64,000 bases of DNA from Bathymodiolus japonicus methanotrophic gill symbiont (lineage in GTDB: Bacteria > Pseudomonadota > Gammaproteobacteria > Methylococcales > Methylomonadaceae): positions 248,001-312,000 of the forward strand of contig NZ_BLYC01000001.1 in the NCBI RefSeq assembly GCF_019721995.1, in the 5' to 3' direction. Shown piece after piece: positions 28,305 through 37,552 of the stretch (position 1 is its first letter; each line of letters opens with the position of its first letter). The translations under genes were made by a program, and so were the position numbers. The notes under the pieces are model-generated. The model ran no database searches, was not told where the DNA came from, and saw nothing but the letters and a program-made list of their open reading frames with translations.

Positions 28305-29898
28305 TTTAGTCGTACAGGCTAAGGATTGGGCGCAACAGCTTGTAAGCAAAGCATGGGCATCTGAGGCTGCGCTGGAAACACTGCTAGATTATGATGCCCG
28401 CACGCCCGAGAGTTTATTTAACGATACCGTGTCCCGGCCATTAATTGTTGCCTTTCTTGGCGGTACCGGGGTAGGTAAGAGTACCTTGCTAAATCGTCTG
28501 GCGGGCAAGCAGATTGCCCAGACAGGCGTGGTCAGACCGACTTCGAGAGAAGTAACTTTATTTCACCATGAGAACGTTAATATAGCTCATTTACCTAGTC
28601 ATTTTCCGCTAGATAAAATCAATATAGCCGAGCACACAGAAGCAAAGAATCAGCATATTATCTGGATTGATATGCCTGATTTTGATAGTACCGAGCAAAG
28701 CAATCAGCAGTTAGTTTTAGAGTGGTTGCCACATATCGATGTACTCATCTATGTAGTGAGCCCTGAGCGCTATCGTGATAGTAAGGCATGGCAAATTTTA
28801 CTCGCTGAAGGTGGCCGGCATGCCTGGGTTTTTGTGTTAAATCAGGCTGACCGGGGGCAGGCTGAGCAGTACCAGGACTTTATTAAGCAGTTATCCAAAG
28901 CGGGGTTTAACAACCCGCTGGTTTATCAAACCAGTTGTACCAGCGATACGGCTGATGCACAGCTTGATGAGTTTGATGCCTTACAAATCAGCTTGCAGGA
29001 TCTGGCGACAGAAAACACGATTAAACAGCTGGAATTAAGAGGGCAGCAGGTACGTAAAGCTGAATTAAAGAGTGTATTACAAACTTCTATCACGCTACTT
29101 GGCACCGCAGATGCAACACCTGAATTAATTGTCTTCTGGAAAAATCAGGCGCGTGACTTGCAAAGGCTATTAGCGGAAAACACTGTTTTGCCGCAACAGC
29201 AAATGGCTGAATATTATGCGCTACATAGCGGCGACCTGGCACAGCAACAAGCAGAGCCTTATTTGCATCAGCGCTTATGGGACAAGTGGGCGCAAACACG
29301 TTTTGATGATGCGTTGGATGCTTTGATTTTACAGGCAGATCAACTGTCCATGCCGGTGCTGCCTATCAGGCAGCTTTTATTGCCTGTACGTGCCAATGCA
29401 GAGAAAGTAGTTGAGGAAAAAACCTTGCTATCGGTGCGCAAGGCACTGATTAAACCAGGTAATGTAGTACAGCGAGCGATTATAAAAACAGCGCAAATTG
29501 CCGAAATTATCTTGCCAATTGCAGCGATGGGCTGGGTAGGCTATCAGGTAGTTATTGAATTCTATGAAAGCAGCTCAGAAGAAGTGCCACACTATATTGG
29601 CACGGACTTCGCCATCAACAGCATCATGCTAATAGCCATCGCCTGGTTGTTTCCTTATTTTCTACAGAAAAAACTCCAGCCCTCGATACAAAAAGCGGCA
29701 TTAAAAGGCTTGAATCGAGGGTTTATAACCGCGTTACAAACTCTGGATCTAGACGTGCTGGATGTGATCAAAGCGAATGCCCAGGCTCAGCAATCTTTAC
29801 GCCAGAATGCGGAGCATATTATCGAGGGCTGTGATAGAGAACGCGAAACATTAGTCTCAGTCGTAGAAAACAGCGCATTGGAAAGGATGCTGTTGTGA
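28285..29898 (+). CDS. Large GTPase-like protein B, second of an overlapping pair
   Basis: About 537 aa from the ATG at 28285 (MDYAYSDLVV), chosen over 28249 because it leaves only a short overlap. P-loop GGTGVGKS at 59-66, DMPDFDS (D129) and NQAD at 186-189. Two hydrophobic segments near the C-terminus (IILPIAAMGWVGYQVVIEF, NSIMLIAIAWLFPYFLQ) predict a membrane hairpin. It shares the unusual D-x-PDFDS motif with its neighbour, suggesting duplication and a joint role. Function unknown. Confidence 0.7.
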   Translation: MDYAYSDLVVQAKDWAQQLVSKAWASEAALETLLDYDARTPESLFNDTVSRPLIVAFLGGTGVGKSTLLNRLAGKQIAQTGVVRPTSREVTLFHHENVNIAHLPSHFPLDKINIAEHTEAKNQHIIWIDMPDFDSTEQSNQQLVLEWLPHIDVLIYVVSPERYRDSKAWQILLAEGGRHAWVFVLNQADRGQAEQYQDFIKQLSKAGFNNPLVYQTSCTSDTADAQLDEFDALQISLQDLATENTIKQLELRGQQVRKAELKSVLQTSITLLGTADATPELIVFWKNQARDLQRLLAENTVLPQQQMAEYYALHSGDLAQQQAEPYLHQRLWDKWAQTRFDDALDALILQADQLSMPVLPIRQLLLPVRANAEKVVEEKTLLSVRKALIKPGNVVQRAIIKTAQIAEIILPIAAMGWVGYQVVIEFYESSSEEVPHYIGTDFAINSIMLIAIAWLFPYFLQKKLQPSIQKAALKGLNRGFITALQTLDLDVLDVIKANAQAQQSLRQNAEHIIEGCDRERETLVSVVENSALERMLL

Positions 29899-29922
29899 TG
29901 CAACACAAACCTATAAATCGCC

Positions 29923-30933
29923 TTATATAATTTTCTGGATGCCCACTACCTTACGCAATTCCAGTAAGAATGGCGCGCTAATAGCGCGTGCTTTTTCAGC
30001 TCCTTCCTGAAGTTGTTGTTCGATATGTGCCGGTTCCTGAATAAGAGCTTCATAGCGCTCTCTTGCCGGGATGATTTCCTCATTAATTTTTTCAAACAAG
30101 ATTTTTTTTATTTCACCCCAGGCAATACCGTCTGCATATTGCTGGCGTATATCGGCAACTTCATGCTCGTTAGCAAATGCCTGATAGGTACTGAATAGGG
30201 TACACTCAGTTGGATCTTTCGGCTCACCCGGTTCGAGTGAGTTGGTTTTAATTTTATTAATCAGTTTCTTGAGTTTCTTTTCCGGGACAAACAGGGGAAT
30301 GGTGTTGTTATAACTTTTACTCATTTTACGCCCATCCAGACCGGATAGAATAGACGCATTCTCGTCAATAATCGCCTCTGGCAGAGTAAAGTGTTCGCCA
30401 TAAATATGGTTAAAGCGTGAGGCGATATCGCGCGCCATTTCGATATGCTGAATTTGATCTTTTCCCACTGGGACTTTATGCGCATTAAAAATAAGAATAT
30501 CGGCAGCCATCAGAATAGGATAGCTGAATAGTCCCATAGTAATACCCTTATCAGGGTCTGTATTTGTGCTAGCTTCATTTTCTGCAACTACGCCTTTATA
30601 GGCATGTGCACGGTTCATTAAGCCTTTAGCGGTAACACAGGTTAGCATCCAGGTAAGTTCCATAATCTCGGGAACATCGGATTGACGGTAAAATGTTGCG
30701 TTTTTAGTATCTAGCCCTAATGCCAGCCAGGTTGCAGCAATTTCCAGGCTGGACTGGCGTACTTTTTCAGGTTCACTACATTTAATTAAGGCATGGTAAT
30801 CAGCCAGGAAATAGAATGGCTTGGCATTTGCATCTTTACTTGCGGCGATAGCTGGGCGAATGGCACCGACATAGTTTCCCAGATGGGGCGTCCCTGTGGT
30901 CGTGATGCCGGTGAGTATGGTCGATTTATTCAT
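29923..30933 (-). CDS. trpS: Tryptophanyl-tRNA synthetase
   Basis: Class I synthetase. The HIGH-type motif is GTPHLGNY (residues 14-21) and the KMSKS loop is present in [11 protein letters not shown]. 336 aa, normal length. Convergent with the GTPase pair (24 bp between stops). The 283 bp upstream hold no gene. Confidence 0.95.
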   Translation of the reverse strand: MNKSTILTGITTTGTPHLGNYVGAIRPAIAASKDANAKPFYFLADYHALIKCSEPEKVRQSSLEIAATWLALGLDTKNATFYRQSDVPEIMELTWMLTCVTAKGLMNRAHAYKGVVAENEASTNTDPDKGITMGLFSYPILMAADILIFNAHKVPVGKDQIQHIEMARDIASRFNHIYGEHFTLPEAIIDENASILSGLDGRKMSKSYNNTIPLFVPEKKLKKLINKIKTNSLEPGEPKDPTECTLFSTYQAFANEHEVADIRQQYADGIAWGEIKKILFEKINEEIIPARERYEALIQEPAHIEQQLQEGAEKARAISAPFLLELRKVVGIQKII

Positions 30934-31228
30934 GCTTATTTATTCTCGTAGGTAAGTATTTATGTGTAATAGTCATCGATTTGCCGTAATATATCCCAGA
31001 TAAAAAATAGACTTATTACTGCATTATTGCTTGATGCTTATTTTACGTTATTCTTGACGCTAAGAAAGCTAGTACAGCAGCTATTTTGGATAGATGAATA
31101 AAAAATGATGATTTTAAATTTAATATCAATGAGATACAGATATTTCTATCCATTAAAGCTACACGGCGATGCACTAGTGATGGTTATAAGAACTGGGTAC
31201 TGAGACACTATGTTGGGTGATTTTTGTA

Positions 31229-31534
31229 ATGAACATGTTAAAGCTGGCAGAGTCTAGGCAATTTGATCGTATGGAGTTATCTTGCGCTATTAGCTATAAG
31301 TTTCCTGACTCGGAACAAGTTTATGAGGGTGTGTGCTTGAATATCAGTGGGTCAGGGGTTTTCTTCAGAGGCCGTCATATGTTGGAAAGCGGTATGGCAT
31401 TAGAGCTGGCTGTTGCCACTAAAAACGATCTGTGTGTACCGTTGCGAGCTTATGTAGAGGTGATTCGCAGCAAGCAAGTTGAAGGTGAGCTATATGAAGT
31501 GGCAACCGAAATCAAAGGCATCAGGGAGTATTAA
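31229..31534 (+). CDS. PilZ-domain protein
   Basis: About 101 aa single-domain PilZ protein, a candidate cyclic-di-GMP receptor. A basic stretch near the N-terminus (RQFDRMEL) and NISGSGVFF correspond to the RxxxR and (D/N)xSxxG binding motifs, the first one degenerate. The start is uncertain: ATG 31229 is preferred over GTG 31217; ATG 31235 is also possible. Six bp before the DUF1249 gene, likely one transcript. Confidence 0.8.
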   Translation: MNMLKLAESRQFDRMELSCAISYKFPDSEQVYEGVCLNISGSGVFFRGRHMLESGMALELAVATKNDLCVPLRAYVEVIRSKQVEGELYEVATEIKGIREY

Positions 31535-31539
31535 CTTTT

Positions 31540-31983
31540 ATGGCTAAAGTTGCGCCCCTTAATAAGTCATTTTGCTTGCAAAATATTTTTGAAACAAATT
31601 ACCGCAAGCTCTTTTCCCTGATTCCTGATTTAAGGGAGATAGCAGAATCTGCCCAGGGCTTTTCTAATGACAAGCCGATGCTGTATATGCAGACGCTGGA
31701 GCAAACTCCCTATACCAAAACCATACAGTTAAGTTATTATTTTGAGAATAATAGCAAAGCACTATTAGAACCCGCAGTAAAAATTCGTCTATATTTCGAT
31801 GTCTGTACGGCAGAAGTGTTACGCGATTATAAGCGCATCGAAGTGAGCAAGGCCATTGCTGACCTTAGTTTGAGTAGCGATATTATGGATTATAAATGGC
31901 GACTGAATTACTTTTTAGAAAAGTGGCTAGGCCACTGCCTTAAAGCTGACTATGCTTTTGTTAGCAATGATATAGCCGCATAA
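31540..31983 (+). CDS. DUF1249 family protein (YqiB-like)
   Basis: 147 aa soluble protein of unknown function. The family pattern is visible: FETNYRKLFSLIPDLREI, then YTKTIQLSYYF, RLYFDVCTAEVLRDYKRIE and NYFLEKWLGHCLKADYAF. Next to a PilZ gene here; convergent with the dead acylphosphatase gene. Confidence 0.82.
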   Translation: MAKVAPLNKSFCLQNIFETNYRKLFSLIPDLREIAESAQGFSNDKPMLYMQTLEQTPYTKTIQLSYYFENNSKALLEPAVKIRLYFDVCTAEVLRDYKRIEVSKAIADLSLSSDIMDYKWRLNYFLEKWLGHCLKADYAFVSNDIAA

Positions 31984-31990
31984 CCTGGTA

Positions 31991-32548
31991 TTACTTAATA
32001 ACGCAAAACTCATTATGCTCTGCTGAGACGACTATTCGCTCAACTATGACTTCGGTCGCTGAAAATCATGGAAACGGAGCTTAGCGAAGTGGTGATTTTT
32101 AGTCCCTGATAGGCGACAGGGCAATTCGCTGATTCGACGTGTGCTAGCAGCACGCGAGAGGAGCAAGAATTGCATTCCGAATAGCCGTCCAGCCAGTGAG
32201 GTAGTAATGACGAAGCGTCTTTTGTGCGTAGTCGTTGCGGACGCAGGGCGTTCAGGGCATCTCCCATCCGCTGCGTAGGTGAACGAATTATGGCGACAGG
32301 AGTCCCGGAATTTCGTGAGGTAGCATGGCGCGCCTGAACTTTTGCCGGGAGTGGACCTTTATGACACCACTGGATAAAGTCGCGTATTGCCTGTGGTTCT
32401 CCAGCGGCGATAATTTATACATCACCAGCCGCTGTGTTTCTTACCGTGCCAATAATGCTTAATTTTCGGGCGGATTTTTGTGTTGAGGCTCTAAAAAAAC
32501 ACCTTGCACACGGCCTTTTACGGTGAGTTTATAGTATTCTAAGGGCAT
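31991..32548 (-). pseudogene. acyP: Acylphosphatase, inactivated
   Basis: Minus-strand gene whose ATG overlaps the rlmKL stop. Translation YYKLTVKGRVQGVF, frameshift, ASTQKSARKLSIIGTVRNTA, AGDV, stop, IIAAGEPQAIRDFIQWCHKG, PLPAKV; then, across a 280-bp repeat, TEVIVERIVVSAEHN. The catalytic-loop region and fold order are those of small acylphosphatases. It is broken three ways: a one-base deletion after GVF, a TAA in place of a tyrosine codon, and the repeat. Removing the repeat rejoins GTT and ACC exactly. Confidence 0.85.
32057..32336 (+). repeat. 280-type modular repeat
   Basis: Full 280-bp copy inside acyP, exactly between codons GTT and ACC (minus strand), with no duplicated bases. Confidence 0.92.
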
Positions 32549-34734
32549 TTTATTTCCCAGCAATAATGAATCCTGTGTGAGCGGGAAAAATCTTCGGGGA
32601 TGGTTTGCGCACTGATGTCTGTAATATGCAGATGCGCTAATGACGGCATATCCAGCTTGAAACGACGGAAATTGGTAGAGAAATATAGAATGCCGTCAGT
32701 GCTTAATGATTTTGTGGCATGGCTTATTAATGCGACATGATCCTCCTGAATACTGAGATTATTTTCCATGCGCTTGGAATTGGAAAATGTGGGTGGGTCA
32801 AGAAAGATCAAATCATATAGCTGATCCGGCTGTGATTTATTTGCGGCCGATTTGAGCCATTCCATACAGTCAGCCCGAATAAAACGATTATCACTCTGGC
32901 TATTATTTAACGCCATATTGCGCTGTGCCCAGTCTAAATAGGTTTTGGACATATCCACGGTGGTGGTTGTAATCGCGCCTCCTATGGCAGCATGTACTGA
33001 AGCGGTGCCAGTATAGGCAAACAGATTTAGGAAATGTTTGTTTTTAGCCTGTTGCTGGATTTTCAGGCGAAGAGGGCGGTGATCCAGAAAGAGCCCGGTA
33101 TCCAGATAGTCTTCAAAGTTTACATGCAGCAATGCACCATGCTCTTCGATGGTCTCAAAAGTCCCCTGGCTGGCAAGCTTTTCATATTGATCCATGCCCT
33201 TTTGCTTACTACGGGTTTTTAAATAAATTTGCTCTTTGGGCAGCGCAAAAATGCGCGCGATTTCATTCACTGCACTACTCAGCCGCAGCATGGCCTTTTC
33301 CTGAGAAATACTTTTGGGTGCCTGATATTCCTGTACATTAAGCCAGGTTTTAGCACCCTGATATACATCGATAGCAATGGCATATTCGGGTAAATCTGCA
33401 TCATAAATCCGGTAGCAATGGATATTATTACGCTTCAGCCATTTGGCGGTTTTCTTAATATTTTTTTGCAAACGATTGGCAAACATGTCTGCATTTGGAT
33501 CGGCAGTTCTATTGTCGTCCTTAATTTGCTCAATTCGCTCCTGCGCTGATTTTGCTTTCGGGATAAAGAAGTTTTGCTCTTCGATAGCAAAGCGCAATAA
33601 TTTACACTCTAAAGGCCCGTTAAACAGGGTGATCGGTTTTTGCGAACGTATTCCTAAGCGAAAGCCCAGTTCAGGATCACTGATAATCATGGCAGCCTGC
33701 CAGTGGGTAAACTGCTGTTTTAATACTTCACCAAAGGTGCGATAAAGTTGCGCAGTTTCTTCGCTATTGCCCAGACGTTCGCCATAGGGAGGGTTACACA
33801 CCACTAGCCCCGGTTGCCAGCTTTCAGCCGCTGTAGCCGCGCTGATATCTCGACGCTCTACATGGATATGCTCTTGTAATCCTGCATTTTCTATATGTAA
33901 TAAAGCGGCATTAATGGCGCGTCTACTTTGATCAAAGCCTACGATCGTCGGTATTTTTTCCAGTCCTGCCTGTTTGCGTTGGCTAGCCTCATCAAGCAAT
34001 GACTGCCATAGCGCGGCATCATGTTGTTTCCAGTGTGAAAAACCAAACTGCTTCTGCTGTAGTCCAGGTGCATAATCGCCCGCTATCATTGCTGCTTCAA
34101 TCAGCATAGTACCCGAGCCACACATGGGGTCAATCAAGCTACCACCTTGTTGCGCAATATCCAGCCAGTGACTACGGTTTAAAATGGCGGCGGCCAGGTT
34201 TTCCTTAATCGGTGCAGTAATACTTAAGTCCCGATAACCACGTCGGTGCAAACTTTCACCAGACAGGTCTAAACTGAGTGTAGCCTGCTCATTGTGTAAA
34301 TAGACATTAATACGGATATTAGGCTGTGTGGTATTAATATCGGGGCGTTTATTGGATTTTTTACGCATCTGATCAACTACGGCATCTTTAACCTTGATTG
34401 CGCCAAAGTGAGTGTTATTGATTGCTTTGGATCCTTTAGCGTTAAAGGAAACGGCAAAGCTATCGTCTGGCGTCATATGTTCAAACCAGTTTATTTTATA
34501 AATTCCAGCATATAAATCTTCTTGGCTTGTGACGATAAAGCTACTTAAGGTTAATAAGACCCGGTTAGCAATGCGTGACCACAGGCAGACTCGATAGGCA
34601 ACTTCCAGTGAGCCTTCAAAATAGGCGCCTGCCATAGCCGCTTTAACATTTTTTGCACCCAGCTGTTTTAGTTCAGTAACCAGTATATCTTCCATGGCTT
34701 TGGGTGTGGTGGCAAAAAAATTAAAATTAGTCAT
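32539..34734 (-). CDS. rlmKL: Bifunctional 23S rRNA m2G2445 / m7G2069 methyltransferase RlmKL
   Basis: 731 aa fusion: N-terminal THUMP domain, RlmL methyltransferase (SAM motif DPMCGSGTMLIEA, catalytic NPPYGERL) and C-terminal RlmK methyltransferase (LNLFAYTGTASVHAA, LDPPTFSNSKRM). Both active-site sets are intact. Acts on 23S rRNA during 50S assembly. The gene end overlaps the acyP start. Confidence 0.95.
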   Translation of the reverse strand: MTNFNFFATTPKAMEDILVTELKQLGAKNVKAAMAGAYFEGSLEVAYRVCLWSRIANRVLLTLSSFIVTSQEDLYAGIYKINWFEHMTPDDSFAVSFNAKGSKAINNTHFGAIKVKDAVVDQMRKKSNKRPDINTTQPNIRINVYLHNEQATLSLDLSGESLHRRGYRDLSITAPIKENLAAAILNRSHWLDIAQQGGSLIDPMCGSGTMLIEAAMIAGDYAPGLQQKQFGFSHWKQHDAALWQSLLDEASQRKQAGLEKIPTIVGFDQSRRAINAALLHIENAGLQEHIHVERRDISAATAAESWQPGLVVCNPPYGERLGNSEETAQLYRTFGEVLKQQFTHWQAAMIISDPELGFRLGIRSQKPITLFNGPLECKLLRFAIEEQNFFIPKAKSAQERIEQIKDDNRTADPNADMFANRLQKNIKKTAKWLKRNNIHCYRIYDADLPEYAIAIDVYQGAKTWLNVQEYQAPKSISQEKAMLRLSSAVNEIARIFALPKEQIYLKTRSKQKGMDQYEKLASQGTFETIEEHGALLHVNFEDYLDTGLFLDHRPLRLKIQQQAKNKHFLNLFAYTGTASVHAAIGGAITTTTVDMSKTYLDWAQRNMALNNSQSDNRFIRADCMEWLKSAANKSQPDQLYDLIFLDPPTFSNSKRMENNLSIQEDHVALISHATKSLSTDGILYFSTNFRRFKLDMPSLAHLHITDISAQTIPEDFSRSHRIHYCWEIKCP

Positions 34735-34793
34735 GTGTGTGGAAATAGGAGAGGAAGTGGTTACTAGTGCAGCACTAGTGGAAATGCATTTCT

Positions 34794-34862
34794 ACCATGA
34801 AGAGCATGAAGGACTTGAAGAGTTAATTTTATAAAACTTCATGAACTTCATGTTCTTCATGG
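34794..34862. repeat. Inverted repeat between rlmKL and the FKBP gene
   Basis: CCATGAAGA...CATGAAG units on one side and CTTCATG...TCTTCATGG on the other can fold into a long hairpin. A related sequence lies between sufS and sufU (about 19840-19920). Confidence 0.6.
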
Positions 34863-34893
34863 TGATTATGTTTTAAGCTTGACGAAAGTATTG

Positions 34894-35373
34894 CTATTGA
34901 ATACTGAGTAACTCGACATCAAAGATTAGTGTTTCATTCGGTCCAATTTCAGCACCGGCACCTTTTGCTCCATAGCCTAAATCCGGATGAATGTAGAAAC
35001 GGTATTTTGCACCTAGTGGCATAAGTTGTACGCCTTCAGTCCAGCCAACTATAACTCTGTTTAATGGGAAGGTGGCAGGGGCATTACGTTCATAAGAGCT
35101 ATCAAAGACTTTGCCATCCAGGGTCGTGCCATGATAATGCACTGTGACGCTGGAACTGGCAGTAGGTTTTTCACCTTCACCTGCAGTTAAGACGATATAT
35201 TGCAAGCCACTTGCGGTAGTAATAACACCTTCCTTGTCGGCATTTTCAGCTAAAAAAGCTTCACCTGCCTGTTTATTATTGCCTGCAAGTTCAGGGTCTG
35301 GTCTGGTAAACATAAAATAACCTATAAATAAGATAATGAATATTACGAGAATAATGAGCTGGGTTTTACCCAT
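34894..35373 (-). CDS. FKBP-type peptidyl-prolyl isomerase, membrane-anchored
   Basis: 159 aa from ATG 35373, chosen because AAGGAG lies just upstream; an upstream in-frame start would overlap the next gene. One N-terminal membrane segment (LIILVIFIILFIGYFMF), then an FKBP domain with VTVHYHGTTLDGKVFDSS, FPLNRVIVGWTEGVQLM and GYGAKGAG. Probably faces the periplasm as a folding catalyst. Confidence 0.9.
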   Translation of the reverse strand: MGKTQLIILVIFIILFIGYFMFTRPDPELAGNNKQAGEAFLAENADKEGVITTASGLQYIVLTAGEGEKPTASSSVTVHYHGTTLDGKVFDSSYERNAPATFPLNRVIVGWTEGVQLMPLGAKYRFYIHPDLGYGAKGAGAEIGPNETLIFDVELLSIQ

Positions 35374-35405
35374 GGATAACTCCTTAAAGATGATGAACGG
35401 ATATT

Positions 35406-36038
35406 TTACCAAAAAAACCAGCCGGAACTTCCTAATTCTTCCCGACATGCTTTTAATTGTTGATTATAAGTCTGCGCTTTTCGGGCTACTTTTTTAGAAA
35501 CTTTAAGTAACCAGGGCTTTTTTTTGTAGGATTTACGCTTATAGCCGGTGTGGCCTTCATGGTATGCCAGATACTGTTTAGCCGTATCCCACTTTGAGAT
35601 GCCTAAGCTATTATGGCTAACAGTGCAGTACCAGCCAATAAAATCACTGGCATCGGCAAAGTCATCACGATCGGCAGACCAGCTTCCTGCTTCATCAAGA
35701 TACCAGTCCCATGTACTATCTTGCGCTTGAGGATAGCCATATGCCGAGCTATTTCTAAACCAGGGGATAAAACCTAAAATATAGGGTCTTGGGGGTTGTG
35801 CATCTGCGACAAAACGAGATTCCTGGTGCATAATGGCCATTTGAACATGAATAGGCACCCCCCACTTTTCATAAGTGTCCTGAGTGTATTCTAGCCAGTC
35901 ATCTTTTTCGCGGAATATGGCGCAGATGTTTTGTGTATTTTTAGGTTGTGAGGCGGTGCAGGCAGTTAATAAGTGCAACAGAATTAAAGCCAGGCCGCTG
36001 TATATTATTTGCTTGAACATCATGTTAAAACCAGGCAT
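35406..36038 (-). CDS. Lipoprotein with a transglycosylase (SLT)-like domain
   Basis: 210 aa with a signal peptide and lipobox (LTACTAS). The region VQMAIMHQESRF contains the HQES glutamate typical of SLT lytic transglycosylases, followed by GYPQAQDSTWDWY and YLAYHEGHTGY. Likely an outer-membrane murein-acting lipoprotein. The start may be MPGFNMM or the following MMFK. The 100 bp upstream to the IS30 element hold nothing. Confidence 0.82.
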   Translation of the reverse strand: MPGFNMMFKQIIYSGLALILLHLLTACTASQPKNTQNICAIFREKDDWLEYTQDTYEKWGVPIHVQMAIMHQESRFVADAQPPRPYILGFIPWFRNSSAYGYPQAQDSTWDWYLDEAGSWSADRDDFADASDFIGWYCTVSHNSLGISKWDTAKQYLAYHEGHTGYKRKSYKKKPWLLKVSKKVARKAQTYNQQLKACREELGSSGWFFW

Positions 36039-36689
36039 GGTGAGAATCGGGCGTATCTAAAATAAAATACAAGTTATTGGCAAGCGGTGTTGTTTTTAGT
36101 TTAATATAGCTTATCTTTTTATCAACGGAATTCATTGGACCTGAATTCAAGTCATAAGTACATAACCCAATAAATTTTTCATATCTATCCCAGTCAGCTC
36201 TTCAAATACCTCATAAGGTGTTTTGTAATTGAGACACTTTTTGGGGCGACTATTTAGCTTATCAACGGCTATAAAAACCTCTTTTATCGTAACATCAATC
36301 AACTCCATTACTTTAGGGAAATACTGTCTTAATAAGCCATTAGGATTCTCATTTTGCCCTCTTTCCCAAGAGCTGTAGGGAGTCGCAAAATACGTATCAC
36401 AACCTAGTGCTTCTGCTATTTTTTCATGCAGGGTAAACTCTTTCCCGTTACCAAAAGTAATTGTTTTAACAAAGCTTTTTATAGGATCAAGCATTAAAAT
36501 AGTTGCGTCTAATACATATTGAGCCTTTTTCCCCGCTAAAGGGAAGGCCAACCGTAATTTAGAGACTCGCTCATCCAACGTTACAATCGCCCCTTTGTGA
36601 TTTTTCCCAATGATTGTATCTGCCTCCCAATCACCTATACGCTTACGGTTGTTGACCTCTTCAGGACGCTCATCTATATCGACTCTATT

Positions 36690-36843
36690 ACTCGATGTTC
36701 AAGTTTTCAGCTATAACTGGGCTAAGAAAAGTAAATTTTTCCGGCTTTGTTTTATAAGTGATTGATTTACAATGATGTTGATGCTTTCTTTGTCAGTAAA
36801 ATTGTCAATAAAATCAATCAGTTAAAAAACTTGAACATCGAGT
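36690..36843. mobile_element. MITE type 2 (154 bp) with ISb ends
   Basis: Ends ACTCGATGTTCAAGTTTT and its inverted copy are the same as the termini of the IS4-type ISb elements in this window, but the inside is short and non-coding. A 3-bp duplication (ATT on the plus strand) flanks it. Likely mobilised by the ISb transposase. Confidence 0.82.
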
Positions 36844-36948
36844 ATTAGGGATTCCTGTCCTATTATGGGCTGACCCATACCGCTTGCGATAGGTTTTGTT
36901 CTGATGCCGAAGATGCTTGTATAGTTCACCCCCTGCCTTTTTGTCCGC

Positions 36949-37208
36949 CGCTGTCAGCCCCGGACGGGCTGATAGTCTCCAGAAGGCGCAGGGAAATTTG
37001 CCAATCCGAAGTGCGCGATAGCGCGCGAGGGAGGCTAAAATTTTATCCCGAATAGCCGTAGAGCCATTTGTGGTAGCCATGACTGAGCTGCTTTGTGCTC
37101 AGTCTGTGGCGGACGCAGGGCGGCTGGAGCATCTCCTATTCGCTGCGTAGGTGAACGAATTACGGCGACAGGAGTCCCGGAATTTCGTGAGGTAGCATGG
37201 CGCGCCTG
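36949..37208 (+). repeat. 260-type modular repeat
   Basis: Full 260-bp copy inside the IS30 transposase, exactly between CAA and GCG codons, with no target duplication. Confidence 0.92.
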
Positions 37209-37552
37209 TTGTTTATGCCTGTCGCCTCTTTGACCTGTATTGCGTTTAATCTCGCGTGAAATATTGCTTTGGCTTTGTTCTAAGGCTTCTGCTATTTTAT
37301 TCTGTGAAGTTCCCTTTTTTAATTCAATTTCTATATAATATCTTTCTTCAGGACATAGGTGTGTATAGCTCATTTGTAGCCTCTGTAAATTGTTTGGTAG
37401 CTGTTTACTTTACACCTATGTCTTGTCTTAATTCAACAGGTGTTAGTCTAGCCAATACTTGCAGAGGGTTATGCACTTATTATACGAATTCAGGGGATAA
37501 TAAATCAATAGAATAATATGATTAGTTGCAGCAGCCAATAAAAATTAGCAAT

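Larger units (their letters stand above)
36147..37373 (-). pseudogene. IS30-family transposase, twice interrupted
   Basis: N-terminal HTH part (HLCPEERYYIEIELKKGTSQ, then KIAEALEQSQSNISREIKRN), a middle piece (HLRHQNKTYRKRYGSA, GIPN) and a C-terminal catalytic part with SSWERGQNENPNGLLRQYF and the IS30-type E. Split by a 260-bp repeat at 36949-37208 and a MITE at 36690-36843. Excising both restores HKQADKKAGG and a VDIDERPE-type continuation. Inactive as written. Confidence 0.87.
36140..37494 (-). mobile_element. IS30-family element, broken
   Basis: Ends CCTGAATTC...CATAACCC at both sides form inverted repeats, with a GGA duplication flanking (36137-36139 and 37495-37497). It contains one transposase gene interrupted by a 260-type repeat and a 154-bp MITE. 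Confidence 0.8.

Noticed and set aside
36949-37208. Group I or group II self-splicing intron as the identity of the repeats
   Set aside because: Exact insertion fits, but no conserved intron core was seen, exon ends do not follow the U/G rule, sizes are too small for group II, and elements occur in both orientations relative to the host gene.
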